A DNA stretch of 64,000 nt, taken from assembly GCA_017535315.1 (NCBI GenBank), contig JAFXUD010000049.1, forward strand, positions 124,001-188,000. The letters are read 5' to 3'. The position numbers and the translations under genes were made by a program. Under the pieces are notes generated by a model. That model made no database searches and was not told where the DNA came from. It saw only the letters and a program-made list of their open reading frames with translations. Below are positions 7,377 to 15,190 of the stretch, piece by piece. How positions within the stretch are numbered: the first letter of the stretch is position 1; each line of letters opens with the position of its first letter. Source of the stretch: Victivallales bacterium. GTDB lineage: Bacteria; Verrucomicrobiota; Lentisphaeria; Oligosphaerales; Oligosphaeraceae.

Positions 7377-9002
7377 CTAATTGTTGATAGGTTGTGCTGC
7401 CAATTTGGCAGCCTGACGATAATTCTTTCGGAAGAAGTCACCCCATTCACGAAGGGTTTTGGTCTGTGTTTCTGGTGTGTAGAGGAGGGCAGCTGCCTCG
7501 GAGGCGTGCGCGTGGTCGTAGGGCATGGCCTCGAAGAACTGCATGGCCTGGGGGCATTTTTCAGGGCCGCCGTTCTTGACGATGGCGTTCCATGCCTCCT
7601 TCAGTTCCTCCTCGCAGTCGATGACCATGACTTTGATGGTGTTGCGAAGGAGATCAAAGAAGGGGCCAGTCCACTCGCCGTGGTAGGTGAAGGCGTTGGC
7701 CAACTCGAATGGGGCGGCTTCGGGTGCCGTCATGTTCTTGCGGTACTCGTCGGTGTAGAGGTCGTGACGGACGGGTAGGCGGTTCAGAGAGTACTTGATG
7801 GGGCCGCCCTTGCTGCCGAGACGGTTGTTCCAGAGCTGCTGACCCTCCTTGCTCATCACGAAGTCCATGAAGAGTTCGGCACGTTCACGGTGCGGGGCTC
7901 CACGGAAGATGCCGATGGGGTCGCAGGAGACAGAGGAGGAGGCGACGGGCGTGGTGTACATCATCGTCTTCCGTCCGACATGGTTCTCTTCCCATTCCGC
8001 CTGGGAGCGCCCATAGAAGTCGATGCACATGCCAGCGGCAATCTGCGCACTGGCGCAATCGACGGGGATTTTGCTGGCGGAGAAGGTCATGTAAAGCGAG
8101 TTTCCGCCAATGCGCTTGATCAGCGTCATGGCGTTTTGCCAGCCGCGATTGAGAGCATCCTGTTTAGATACGGCTCCGCTGTCAAGTTTTGGTTGAAGGG
8201 CGTCCATGGTGTCGAGCATCTCACGCTGGACGAGCATCTCGAAGCATTTGTTGATGGAGCCGCTTTTGGAGGGGTCGGCCACGGCGATGGCATTCAGGAG
8301 GCGCGTGTCGCCGAGGGCGCTCCATTTCGTGAAGAAGGTATCTGGGTCAAGTCCCAGCTTTTCCACCCTGTCGCGGTTGACGCAGATGCCGAAGGAAGAG
8401 AAACATGCGCCATAATAGCAGTCGTTTTTGTCATACCATATTTCGCCGCCGCGTTTTTCGACCAGGACAGGGTCGGCCCCCTCGAAGAGCTCAGGGTGGC
8501 GCGCGCGAAAGCCAGAGGGGACGATGGTTCCCATCTGCGCCTGCTTGTTGAAGTCGTACTGGCCACCGCCGAAGAAGATGTCGATGTCAATGCCCAGGTT
8601 GGATTCGAGGAAGGCTTTGCGGGCGGGGTGGTCGGCTGGTTTCATTTTGCGGTTCATAAAAGCGGCGGCGACCTCATCGCTCCAAGGCTGGTTCAACTCT
8701 TTTGTCCAATAAACCTTGAAGTTCGAGGTGAAGGCGCTGTTGATGTAGCGGACAATGTCGCTGGTGCCTCCTGTAGCACGCCAGTCGATGCTCACCTTGC
8801 GGCCCGTTTTCTCGTGGTAGAATTTGCGGAAGGCCTGCTCGAACTCGTACCGTATGGATTCGTTGTGCGGGGAGACGATGACAAGCTGGTCGGCTTCTGT
8901 GTCGATGGCCTCCGCAGGCTTCCTCATCGCCAGGGGGAAGGCGATGATAAGCACGATGGGGAGGAAGGAGAGAAGGAGTCGTCTGTTTGATTTATCCAGC
9001 AT
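7377..9002 (-). CDS. ABC transporter extracellular solute-binding protein
   Basis: The 541-residue protein has an N-terminal hydrophobic signal or anchor segment (about 9-26) followed by a type II periplasmic binding-protein fold ('LVIVSPHNESIRYEFEQAF'). 'DWRATGGTSDIVRYI' and 'DPSKSGS' resemble iron or sugar-binding family 1 proteins. Its ligand is unknown. No permease or ATPase gene lies next to it on either side, so it must work with components encoded elsewhere. It is followed after 13 bases by the amidohydrolase, with which it is probably cotranscribed. Confidence 0.87.
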   Translation of the reverse strand: MLDKSNRRLLLSFLPIVLIIAFPLAMRKPAEAIDTEADQLVIVSPHNESIRYEFEQAFRKFYHEKTGRKVSIDWRATGGTSDIVRYINSAFTSNFKVYWTKELNQPWSDEVAAAFMNRKMKPADHPARKAFLESNLGIDIDIFFGGGQYDFNKQAQMGTIVPSGFRARHPELFEGADPVLVEKRGGEIWYDKNDCYYGACFSSFGICVNRDRVEKLGLDPDTFFTKWSALGDTRLLNAIAVADPSKSGSINKCFEMLVQREMLDTMDALQPKLDSGAVSKQDALNRGWQNAMTLIKRIGGNSLYMTFSASKIPVDCASAQIAAGMCIDFYGRSQAEWEENHVGRKTMMYTTPVASSSVSCDPIGIFRGAPHRERAELFMDFVMSKEGQQLWNNRLGSKGGPIKYSLNRLPVRHDLYTDEYRKNMTAPEAAPFELANAFTYHGEWTGPFFDLLRNTIKVMVIDCEEELKEAWNAIVKNGGPEKCPQAMQFFEAMPYDHAHASEAAALLYTPETQTKTLREWGDFFRKNYRQAAKLAAQPINN

Positions 9003-9028
9003 AATGGTGTTGATAAGCGGCTAAAGTT

Positions 9029-9862
9029 TTATTTTTTGAGGTATTTCATGAGCTCCTGAAGGGTGTTCCATGCCTGGCGGCGTTCATTCGCAAATGCCTC
9101 GGGCATATTTGCATAGCGCATGATGAGAGAAGGACTTTGGATGACCACGGCAGGAATGCCAAGATAGCTTTGCCAGGTTCCCTTCAGGGAGGAAAAGCCC
9201 GTTTTCCCTGTGAGGCATTTGGTGGGTAGTGCACCCAGGAGGACAAGTGCGTCGGGGGCTATCAGTTCAATCTGGCGTTGCAGGATAGGGAGGCAAGCTT
9301 GTATATGCTGCTCTGTCTGCGGTGAATAGGGCCTGCATTTGAAGATGTTAACGACAGCAACAGCCTGGTTCCTGTCACTGCTTTCCCATGAAAACCCCAT
9401 TGCTCTTCCCATCTTGTAGAGCATGATGCCTGCATTGCCAGCAAAGGGGGTGCCTGTTTCATCCTCTTCAAGTGTGGGAAAGTCACCGACAAAGAGCAGC
9501 CGTGCTGATGCGGGACCCGCCGCAAAGAACCTGTGGTTGCAACTGGCGCAGAAACTGCAAGCACTGCAGTTGCCGCAGAGGTTCTTCAGTTCTTCCCAGG
9601 TGGCTTTTTGGATGGCAGTCAGCTGCTGTTGCATGTCTGGAGCGGGTGGTGCAAGCGGTTGGGGCGCGGGCTGAGGCGCGACAGGACGCGAGACAGGAGG
9701 TTGCTGCGGAATTGGCTGTGCTGTAGAAGTCTGCTGGGTATAAGTGCCAGGGCGCGTGGTGAGAGCCTTCACGTTTTCGGGTGAAAGCCAGACAAGCGTA
9801 TCGCCAGTGGCCCGCTTTTTGAGCAGGATGCGTGTGAGCTCTTGTTGGATGGTTCCAGGCAT
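9029..9862 (-). CDS. Family 4-like uracil-DNA glycosylase with divergent motifs
   Basis: This 277-residue protein has a low-complexity Pro/Gln-rich linker (about 42-76) and then a UDG-superfamily domain with a probable 4Fe-4S site: Cys96/Cys99 (or other cysteines of a five-Cys cluster at 96-108), Cys176 in 'FKCRP' and Cys190. Family 4 enzymes excise uracil from DNA. Two catalytic motifs are altered: motif A, usually GEAPG, is GDFPT (126-130), and motif B, usually HPS, reads QSPS (242-245), losing the histidine. Activity on uracil is therefore uncertain. The ATG at 9862 was chosen because upstream sequence is GC-rich repeat; no good ribosome binding site is seen. Confidence 0.82.
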   Translation of the reverse strand: MPGTIQQELTRILLKKRATGDTLVWLSPENVKALTTRPGTYTQQTSTAQPIPQQPPVSRPVAPQPAPQPLAPPAPDMQQQLTAIQKATWEELKNLCGNCSACSFCASCNHRFFAAGPASARLLFVGDFPTLEEDETGTPFAGNAGIMLYKMGRAMGFSWESSDRNQAVAVVNIFKCRPYSPQTEQHIQACLPILQRQIELIAPDALVLLGALPTKCLTGKTGFSSLKGTWQSYLGIPAVVIQSPSLIMRYANMPEAFANERRQAWNTLQELMKYLKK

Positions 9863-9880
9863 TGGTTTATTCTTTTTTTC

Positions 9881-10236
9881 CAAAGGACGGGGGGCTGACG
9901 CCCCCCGCGCCCCCCGCATGGCTGGTGCGCCTGTGGGAGGGCTGATGGGGAACTGAACTCGCTTTGGGGCTGCGCTCCCGCGCCCCCCCGCATGGTTGGC
10001 TGCGCCCCCGCGCCCCCCGCAGGGTTGGGTGCGCCTGTGGGAGGGCTGATGGGGAACTGAACTCGGTTGGGGAAAAGCGGTGCGCTTCGCGCTAAAGCCA
10101 ACGGACGGGGGGCTGACGCCCCCCGCGCCCCCCGCAGGGCTGGGTGCGCCTGTGGGAGGGATGATGGGAAACTGAACTCGCAGGGCTAGGTGCGCCGCAG
10201 GGCTAGTCTGTTCTGTGCCCAGCGCTTCAGTACTGG
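9881..10236. repeat. GC-rich repeat cluster between purM and the UDG-like gene
   Basis: The cluster mixes the ggacggggggctgacgcccccc palindrome (copies near 9885 and 10104) with a separate ~39-bp unit, 'gtgcgcctgtgggaggg' through 'aactgaactcg', repeated at about 9925, 10028 and 10143. Near 10210-10236 is an inverted copy of the module gctgaagcgct...gcacag seen in the 3770-4371 array. No gene is present in this 381-base gap. Confidence 0.85.
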
Positions 10237-10243
10237 GTAAAAA

Positions 10244-11296
10244 CTAGAGGTTGCAGACGACCTTCTTGTTGCCTGGGGTGACCTCGCCGATGACGGCGGC
10301 GGGAATTCCCTGGGCCTTCGAGATGGCGATGGCCTTGTCGGTGTCGGTGGGGGGAACGAACCAGACCATGCCGACACCCATGTTGAAGACTCGGTACATC
10401 TCGTGTGCTTCGATGCAGCCGAGCTTTTCAATGAGGCGGAAGATTGGAAGGACATCGATGGACTTGCAGTTGAAGGTGACACCGACATCGTCTGGAAGGA
10501 TGCGCGGGACATTGTCATAGAGACCACCGCCCGTGATGTGGGCGAGACCATCCAAGGCAATGCCTTCGTTAAGAGCAGCCTTAATGGCGGGCCAGTAACA
10601 GCGGTGCGGCTTCAGCAGGGCGGCCCCAAGGTTTTCGCCACCCAACTCTGCAGGTTTTGAATCAACGGTCAGCCCTGCCTTTTCGAAAAGCACCTTGCGG
10701 GCCAGCGAGAAGCCATTGGTGTGGAGTCCAACGGAGGAGAGGCCGATGGCGACATGACCAGGGCGGATTTTGGAACCGTCGATAATGCCGTCTTCCTCGA
10801 CGATGCCCGTGATGCATCCCACGAGGTCGAAGTCGTTGCCGTACATGCCAGGCATTTCAGCGGTTTCGCCGCCGATAAGCGTCATGTTCTGCGCTCTGCA
10901 GGCGTCGGCGATGCCGATGAGTACGTTTTCATAGAGGGGTGAACGGAGCTTGCCGATGCCGATGTAATCGACGAAATAGACAGGTTCGGCACCCTGGACG
11001 GCGATGTCGTTGACGCAGTGGTTGACGATGTCGTGGCCGACTGTCGTGAAATCGTTGGCCATGGCGGCGACCATAAGCTTCGTTCCGACGCCGTCGATGC
11101 TGGTGACCATCACAGGTTTTTTCCAGCGAGAGAGGTTAATGCGGTAAAGTCCTCCGAAACCTCCGATTGGCGCGAGGGCTTCGGGGGTGCGTGTGGAGGA
11201 AATCTTGCTTTTGACCTTGGAAAGCAAGGAGGTCGCAAGGTCGATATCGACGCCAGCCGCACGATAGGCTTCCGATTTTCCTGCTGTATTGCTCAT
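10244..11296 (-). CDS. purM: Phosphoribosylformylglycinamidine cyclo-ligase (AIR synthetase)
   Basis: Catalyses the ATP-dependent closure of the imidazole ring in purine synthesis. At 350 residues it is full length. Family signatures are 'GGFGGLYRI' near residue 50, 'DGVGTKL', 'GGETAEMPGMY' and 'HITGGGLYDNVPRIL'. The ATG at 11296 has an AGGAG ribosome binding site. It follows the dut gene by 29 bases on the same strand. No other purine genes are present in the window. Confidence 0.97.
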   Translation of the reverse strand: MSNTAGKSEAYRAAGVDIDLATSLLSKVKSKISSTRTPEALAPIGGFGGLYRINLSRWKKPVMVTSIDGVGTKLMVAAMANDFTTVGHDIVNHCVNDIAVQGAEPVYFVDYIGIGKLRSPLYENVLIGIADACRAQNMTLIGGETAEMPGMYGNDFDLVGCITGIVEEDGIIDGSKIRPGHVAIGLSSVGLHTNGFSLARKVLFEKAGLTVDSKPAELGGENLGAALLKPHRCYWPAIKAALNEGIALDGLAHITGGGLYDNVPRILPDDVGVTFNCKSIDVLPIFRLIEKLGCIEAHEMYRVFNMGVGMVWFVPPTDTDKAIAISKAQGIPAAVIGEVTPGNKKVVCNL

Positions 11297-11325
11297 GTTA
11301 TTCTCCTATATGATATGGTTTTATC

Positions 11326-11763
11326 TTACTTGCCTGTGCTGCCGAATCCGCCTGCGCCTCTAGCAGAGTCGTTGAGGGAGGAGACGGGGGTGAGGGTCAC
11401 GTCGGGGAGGGCCTGGATGACCATCTGGGCGATGCGGTCGCCACGCTTGACAGGGAAGGGGGTGTCGCCGTGGTTGATGAGGATGACCCCCACTTCACCG
11501 CGGTAGCCCGCATCGATGGTGCCAGGCGTATTCAGGACGGTGATGGAATGCTTCAGGGCAAGACCGCTGCGTGGACGCACCTGCGCCTCAAAACCCACGG
11601 GCAACTCTAGGAAGAGACCAGTGGGAACCAGGGCAGTCTTGTGCGGAGGAATTTCCAGATTAGCTCTAGATTTCAGGTCGAAAGCGGCATCATCGCTGTG
11701 GGCCTTTGCGGGCAGCAGATCCTGTGCGTCTTCGGCCATTGTGCATTTGATTTCTATGGACAT
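11326..11763 (-). CDS. dut: Deoxyuridine 5'-triphosphate nucleotidohydrolase
   Basis: Hydrolyses dUTP to dUMP, keeping uracil out of DNA. The 145-residue protein carries all five trimeric dUTPase motifs: 'AAFDLKS', 'RPRSGLA', 'GTIDAGYRGEV', 'RGDRIAQM' and the C-terminal 'RGAGGFGSTG'. The ATG at 11763 lies two bases after the stop of the rsmB-like gene, so coupling is likely. An extension upstream would overlap that gene. Its neighbour two genes on is a UDG-like protein, which also deals with uracil. Confidence 0.97.
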   Translation of the reverse strand: MSIEIKCTMAEDAQDLLPAKAHSDDAAFDLKSRANLEIPPHKTALVPTGLFLELPVGFEAQVRPRSGLALKHSITVLNTPGTIDAGYRGEVGVILINHGDTPFPVKRGDRIAQMVIQALPDVTLTPVSSLNDSARGAGGFGSTGK

Positions 11764-11765
11764 GG

Positions 11766-13130
11766 TCAACTCCTGTGGAACTTGGCGGCAAACATGGCAT
11801 CGCAGTCGGCCTCCCAAGGCCAGAACTGGCAGAAGCCTGGGGTTTCCTTGCCTGTGAGGGGGGAAGTGAAGGGGGCAAGAGCGAAATCGGGGTGATTGGC
11901 GAGGAACTCATCCACTACGACTTTATTTTCACGTGTGAACATGGAGCAGGTGGCATAGACGAGCGTGCCGCCATGCGCTACCGCTGATGAGGCGTTGGTG
12001 AGCAGTTGGAGTTGGAGAGCCGCCAACTTGTCGATGTCCTCGCGACGGGTTGTCCAGCGTGCGCCTGGATTTCTGCGCCAGGTGCCAGAGCAGGTGCAGG
12101 GTGCATCGACCAGCACGCCAGCGAAATGGTCGCGGAGGCGTGGTACCTCGATGCCAAGCCACTCCTTGCAGATGATGTTGGAGCGTCCGCAACGGGCCGC
12201 GCGCTTTTTCAGGTCGTCAAGTTTATAGACTCGGTTATCTGTTGCCTGGATTTTGCCTTTGCCGTTCATCAGCGTGGCGAGATGGAGGGTCTTGCCACCT
12301 GCACCTGCGCAGCAATCCCACCAGTTTTCACCTGGCTTGGGATCACAGATGATGGCGACGGCCTGCGATGCGGCATCCTGTATTTCGAACCTTCCTTCGG
12401 TGAAGGCAGGCATTTGGCGGAGGTTGATCCCTGCGAAGGTTGCCTTCAGGGCCTGTTTCATAAAGGGATGCCTGGCAAGCCTGACCCCTTCGTGGGAGAA
12501 CTCTCCGACGAGGCGGTCGAGGTCATTGGTCTGCGCACGGAGCCAGACGGGCGGGCGCTCCTGGAGCCATTCTACAAGCGTGAGCCAGTCCTGCGGGCAC
12601 TCCACCTCTTCCTTGCACCATTCTGGAAGCAGTTGCTCCATTGTCAGTTCTGGCATTCGCTTGTCTTGGAAGAAGGGGCGGAGGCAATGTCGGCGCTCCT
12701 GGATGGAGGCTCTCTGCGGCAGTGCGGGAAAATCCTGCTGATGAATAGACGACTGGCTCAGCCACCATTGTGCTGACGGCGGAAGCTCAGGCCTGCCTTC
12801 CAGCAACCAGGAGGCGGCAAAACAGGGGAACCATTCATCGGTCTCCACATTTTCTTCGTACTTGGCGCCATTCTCCAATGCTGTCGCAAATCTGCTTGGC
12901 GCAAGGTGCTTGAGCCATCCCCACCAGCGCAGGACGGAGAAGAGGGTCTCGCTGATGATGCGTCTGTCGCGGGCCCCGAGCTGATGGTGGGCTTTTAGAT
13001 GTGATGCGAGGGCATTGTCGGCAGGCAGGCCTTCCAGCAGCGCAAGTCGGAGGATATTCGCGACCGTGCTGGCGCACACACGGGAGTGCGGTTCGATGCG
13101 TTTGGAAGGTATGTCTGCGAAGGCGTTCAT
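11766..13130 (-). CDS. RsmB/NOP-family RNA (cytosine-5) methyltransferase
   Basis: The 454-residue protein has an N-terminal NusB-like RNA-binding region (about 15-110) and a C-terminal SAM-dependent domain. The SAM loop is 'DCCAGAGGKT' (272-281). The two family cysteines are Cys345 in 'DAPCTCSGTWRRNP' and Cys395 in 'YATCS', used for release and attack on C5. RsmB modifies C967 of 16S rRNA in E. coli; the exact target here is inferred. Its ATG overlaps the folD stop in a TAATG junction. Confidence 0.88.
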   Translation of the reverse strand: MNAFADIPSKRIEPHSRVCASTVANILRLALLEGLPADNALASHLKAHHQLGARDRRIISETLFSVLRWWGWLKHLAPSRFATALENGAKYEENVETDEWFPCFAASWLLEGRPELPPSAQWWLSQSSIHQQDFPALPQRASIQERRHCLRPFFQDKRMPELTMEQLLPEWCKEEVECPQDWLTLVEWLQERPPVWLRAQTNDLDRLVGEFSHEGVRLARHPFMKQALKATFAGINLRQMPAFTEGRFEIQDAASQAVAIICDPKPGENWWDCCAGAGGKTLHLATLMNGKGKIQATDNRVYKLDDLKKRAARCGRSNIICKEWLGIEVPRLRDHFAGVLVDAPCTCSGTWRRNPGARWTTRREDIDKLAALQLQLLTNASSAVAHGGTLVYATCSMFTRENKVVVDEFLANHPDFALAPFTSPLTGKETPGFCQFWPWEADCDAMFAAKFHRS

Positions 13131-14017
13131 TAACGTTTTGAAGCGATTTCGGCTGCCTCTACTGTGTTGTAGAGCAGCATGGTGATGGTCATGGGGCCGA
13201 CTCCGCCAGGGACTGGAGTGATGAAGGAGGCCTTCTCTTTGATGGCATCGAAATCGACATCGCCAACCAGCTTGTAGCCCTTCGGCTTTTCTGGCGCAGG
13301 AACCCTGTTCACGCCGACATCAATGACCACGGCACCTTCCTTGACCATGTCGGCGGTGATGGTTCCAGGGCGTCCAGCCGCGGCGACGAGGATGTCCGCC
13401 TGTCGTGTAAAGGAGGCGAGGTTGCGGGTGCGGGTGTGGCAGAGGGTAACGGTGGCGTTGCCCGTGGGGGCCTTCTGGATGAGCAGATTAGCAAGGGGTT
13501 TGCCGACGATGTTGCTTCGACCGACGATGACCACATGTGCTCCATCCAGCTTGATGCCGTTTCTGAGCAGGAGTTGCACTACGCCGTGCGGTGTGCAGGG
13601 CAGGTAGGCTTTTTGACCGATGACGAGTCTGCCGACGTTGACGGGGGTAAAGCCATCGACGTCCTTATCAGGGGAGATGGCGGTGATGACACGGTTCTCG
13701 TCAATATGCGTTGGCAGTGGTAGTTGAACGAGGATGCCATGTACGGCAGGATCCTGGTTCAGTTTGTGGATAAGGGCGATAAGCTCTTCTTCGGGCGTGT
13801 CTGCTGGCAGACGGTTGTCGAAGGAGTTGACACCGATATCCGCGCACGCCTTTTCCTTTGCAGTGACGTATGACTTGGAGGCTGGGTCTTCCCCGACCAG
13901 AATCACTGCCAGGCCAGGGACAACACCTGTCTCGGCCTTGAGTTTTGCAACTTTAGCCGCAAGTTCGCTGCGCATTTCTGCGGCGACCAGCTTTCCGTCT
14001 ATGATCTGTGCTGACAT
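13130..14017 (-). CDS. folD: Methylene-tetrahydrofolate dehydrogenase/cyclohydrolase
   Basis: Bifunctional enzyme interconverting 5,10-methylene-, methenyl- and 10-formyl-tetrahydrofolate. The 295-residue protein shows Tyr50 and the catalytic Lys54 in 'SYVTAKEKAC', 'GILVQLPLP', the NADP loop 'VGRSNIVGKP' and the C-terminal 'TPVPGGVGPMT'. The ATG at 14017 is four bases past the FKBP stop; a longer reading would lie almost wholly inside that gene. The stop overlaps the next start (TAATG). FolE occurs further upstream in the same strand run. Confidence 0.97.
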   Translation of the reverse strand: MSAQIIDGKLVAAEMRSELAAKVAKLKAETGVVPGLAVILVGEDPASKSYVTAKEKACADIGVNSFDNRLPADTPEEELIALIHKLNQDPAVHGILVQLPLPTHIDENRVITAISPDKDVDGFTPVNVGRLVIGQKAYLPCTPHGVVQLLLRNGIKLDGAHVVIVGRSNIVGKPLANLLIQKAPTGNATVTLCHTRTRNLASFTRQADILVAAAGRPGTITADMVKEGAVVIDVGVNRVPAPEKPKGYKLVGDVDFDAIKEKASFITPVPGGVGPMTITMLLYNTVEAAEIASKR

Positions 14018-14021
14018 TTCT

Positions 14022-14645
14022 TTATTCAATACCAAGAAGTTCGACTGTGAAGATGAGGGTGGAGAATGGTGGAATGGAGGCGACGCCGTGGGAACCATAG
14101 CCCAGTTCTGGTGGGATGACGAGGCGGAGTTTGGAGCCGACTTTTGCATAGCCGAGGCCTTCCGTCCAGCCCTTGATGACCTGGTTGAGCGGGAAGACGA
14201 TGGGTTGGTTGCGTTTGTAGGAGGAGTCAAAGACAGTGCCGTCAATCAAGGTGCCTTCGTAGTGGACCTTCACCTTGTCGGTGGGCTTGGGGGATTTGCC
14301 ACTGCCCTCCGTAAGTACTTCATACTGGAGGCCAGAGGCGGTGACGATGACCCCAGGCTTCTTGGCGTTTTCAGCGCGATAAGCATCGCCTGCCTCTTTG
14401 GATGCAGAACTGGTGCGCTCCCGTTCCTGTTTTTTCTTCTCTAGTTGCTTGAACAACTTGCCTAGGACAGCGTTGTATTCCTCGTTGGAGATGTCCTGTT
14501 TTTCATCGTTCATGATGGATTGAATAGCGGCAAGGAAGGCCTCCTTGTTGATTTCAACGTCGAGGGATTTGACTCTGGATGCCATGTCCAGACCCAGGCA
14601 GTAGCTGTATTTCTCGACTTCCGTTTTCTGGCTGCTGTACGACAT
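14022..14645 (-). CDS. FKBP-type peptidyl-prolyl cis-trans isomerase
   Basis: A 207-residue protein with an FkpA/FklB-style N-terminal dimerisation region (about 1-90: 'YCLGLDMASRVKSLDVEIN') and a C-terminal FKBP domain ('KVHYEGTLIDGTVFDSSY', 'PLNQVIKGWTEGL', 'IPPELGYG', 'IPPFSTLIFTVELL'). It catalyses proline isomerisation and often acts as a chaperone. No signal peptide is present, so it resembles cytoplasmic FklB. AAGGAA precedes the ATG. Confidence 0.93.
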   Translation of the reverse strand: MSYSSQKTEVEKYSYCLGLDMASRVKSLDVEINKEAFLAAIQSIMNDEKQDISNEEYNAVLGKLFKQLEKKKQERERTSSASKEAGDAYRAENAKKPGVIVTASGLQYEVLTEGSGKSPKPTDKVKVHYEGTLIDGTVFDSSYKRNQPIVFPLNQVIKGWTEGLGYAKVGSKLRLVIPPELGYGSHGVASIPPFSTLIFTVELLGIE

Positions 14646-14666
14646 GTTGGTTCCTTTTGTGGTCTA

Positions 14667-15185
14667 TTATTCTCTTAAAATTACTTTGGCTACGTTTGGG
14701 TGTGATGCGTGGATGCAGAGGACGCCGAGGTCGGTTTCGTCGAGCGTAGTGAATCCTTCTGCGTGGAGGAGGTGTGTCAGGAGGGATTTGTCAGCAAGTC
14801 CTTCAACGGCGATGTCAACGGCGCCGCCGAAAAGGTGGGATGAGATGAATCCCTCCTGGCGATTCTTCAAGATATCGTAGGTCTCCTCTGGAGTCAGTTT
14901 GCGTTGCAGTCGCTCCATGGCAGACTTCATGGTGCGGATGTAGTCTGGATAACCATTGCGGCAGTACATCCCTTCCAGTTGTTCGACGGTGAAGGCCGAC
15001 ATCAGGAAGGCCGTGTGTTTTAGAGTTCTTCTTGCAGATGTGACCATCAGACGAGTCCCTGTACGCCTGAGGTATTCTTGCGCGACTTTATTGAGTTTGT
15101 CAAGCACAATACCTTCCAGCGTGGCGATGCTTTCGCTGTCACATGAAAAGTCGAAAGGATAGCTTTGACGGGGTGTGCTAGGCAT
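14667..15185 (-). CDS. M15-like peptidase-fold protein, unknown substrate
   Basis: The 172-residue protein has the exact zinc-site pattern SxHxxGxAxD of D,D-carboxypeptidases of family M15 (Ser115, His117, Gly120, Ala122, Asp124) and later histidines (His159, His162) that could be the third ligand. 'TSARRT' at 49-54 fits the usual 'SGYR' position. There is no signal peptide, which is unusual for a cell-wall peptidase, and the usual E-x-W-H motif is not clear. It may be a cytoplasmic relative with altered function. It starts five bases after the NYN-LOTUS gene. Confidence 0.6.
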   Translation of the reverse strand: MPSTPRQSYPFDFSCDSESIATLEGIVLDKLNKVAQEYLRRTGTRLMVTSARRTLKHTAFLMSAFTVEQLEGMYCRNGYPDYIRTMKSAMERLQRKLTPEETYDILKNRQEGFISSHLFGGAVDIAVEGLADKSLLTHLLHAEGFTTLDETDLGVLCIHASHPNVAKVILRE

Positions 15186-15190
15186 TGGAC

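Noticed and set aside
7890-8990. 366-codon plus-strand frame opposite the solute-binding protein
   Set aside because: Antisense shadow of a clear signal-peptide protein; composition is that of reversed codons.
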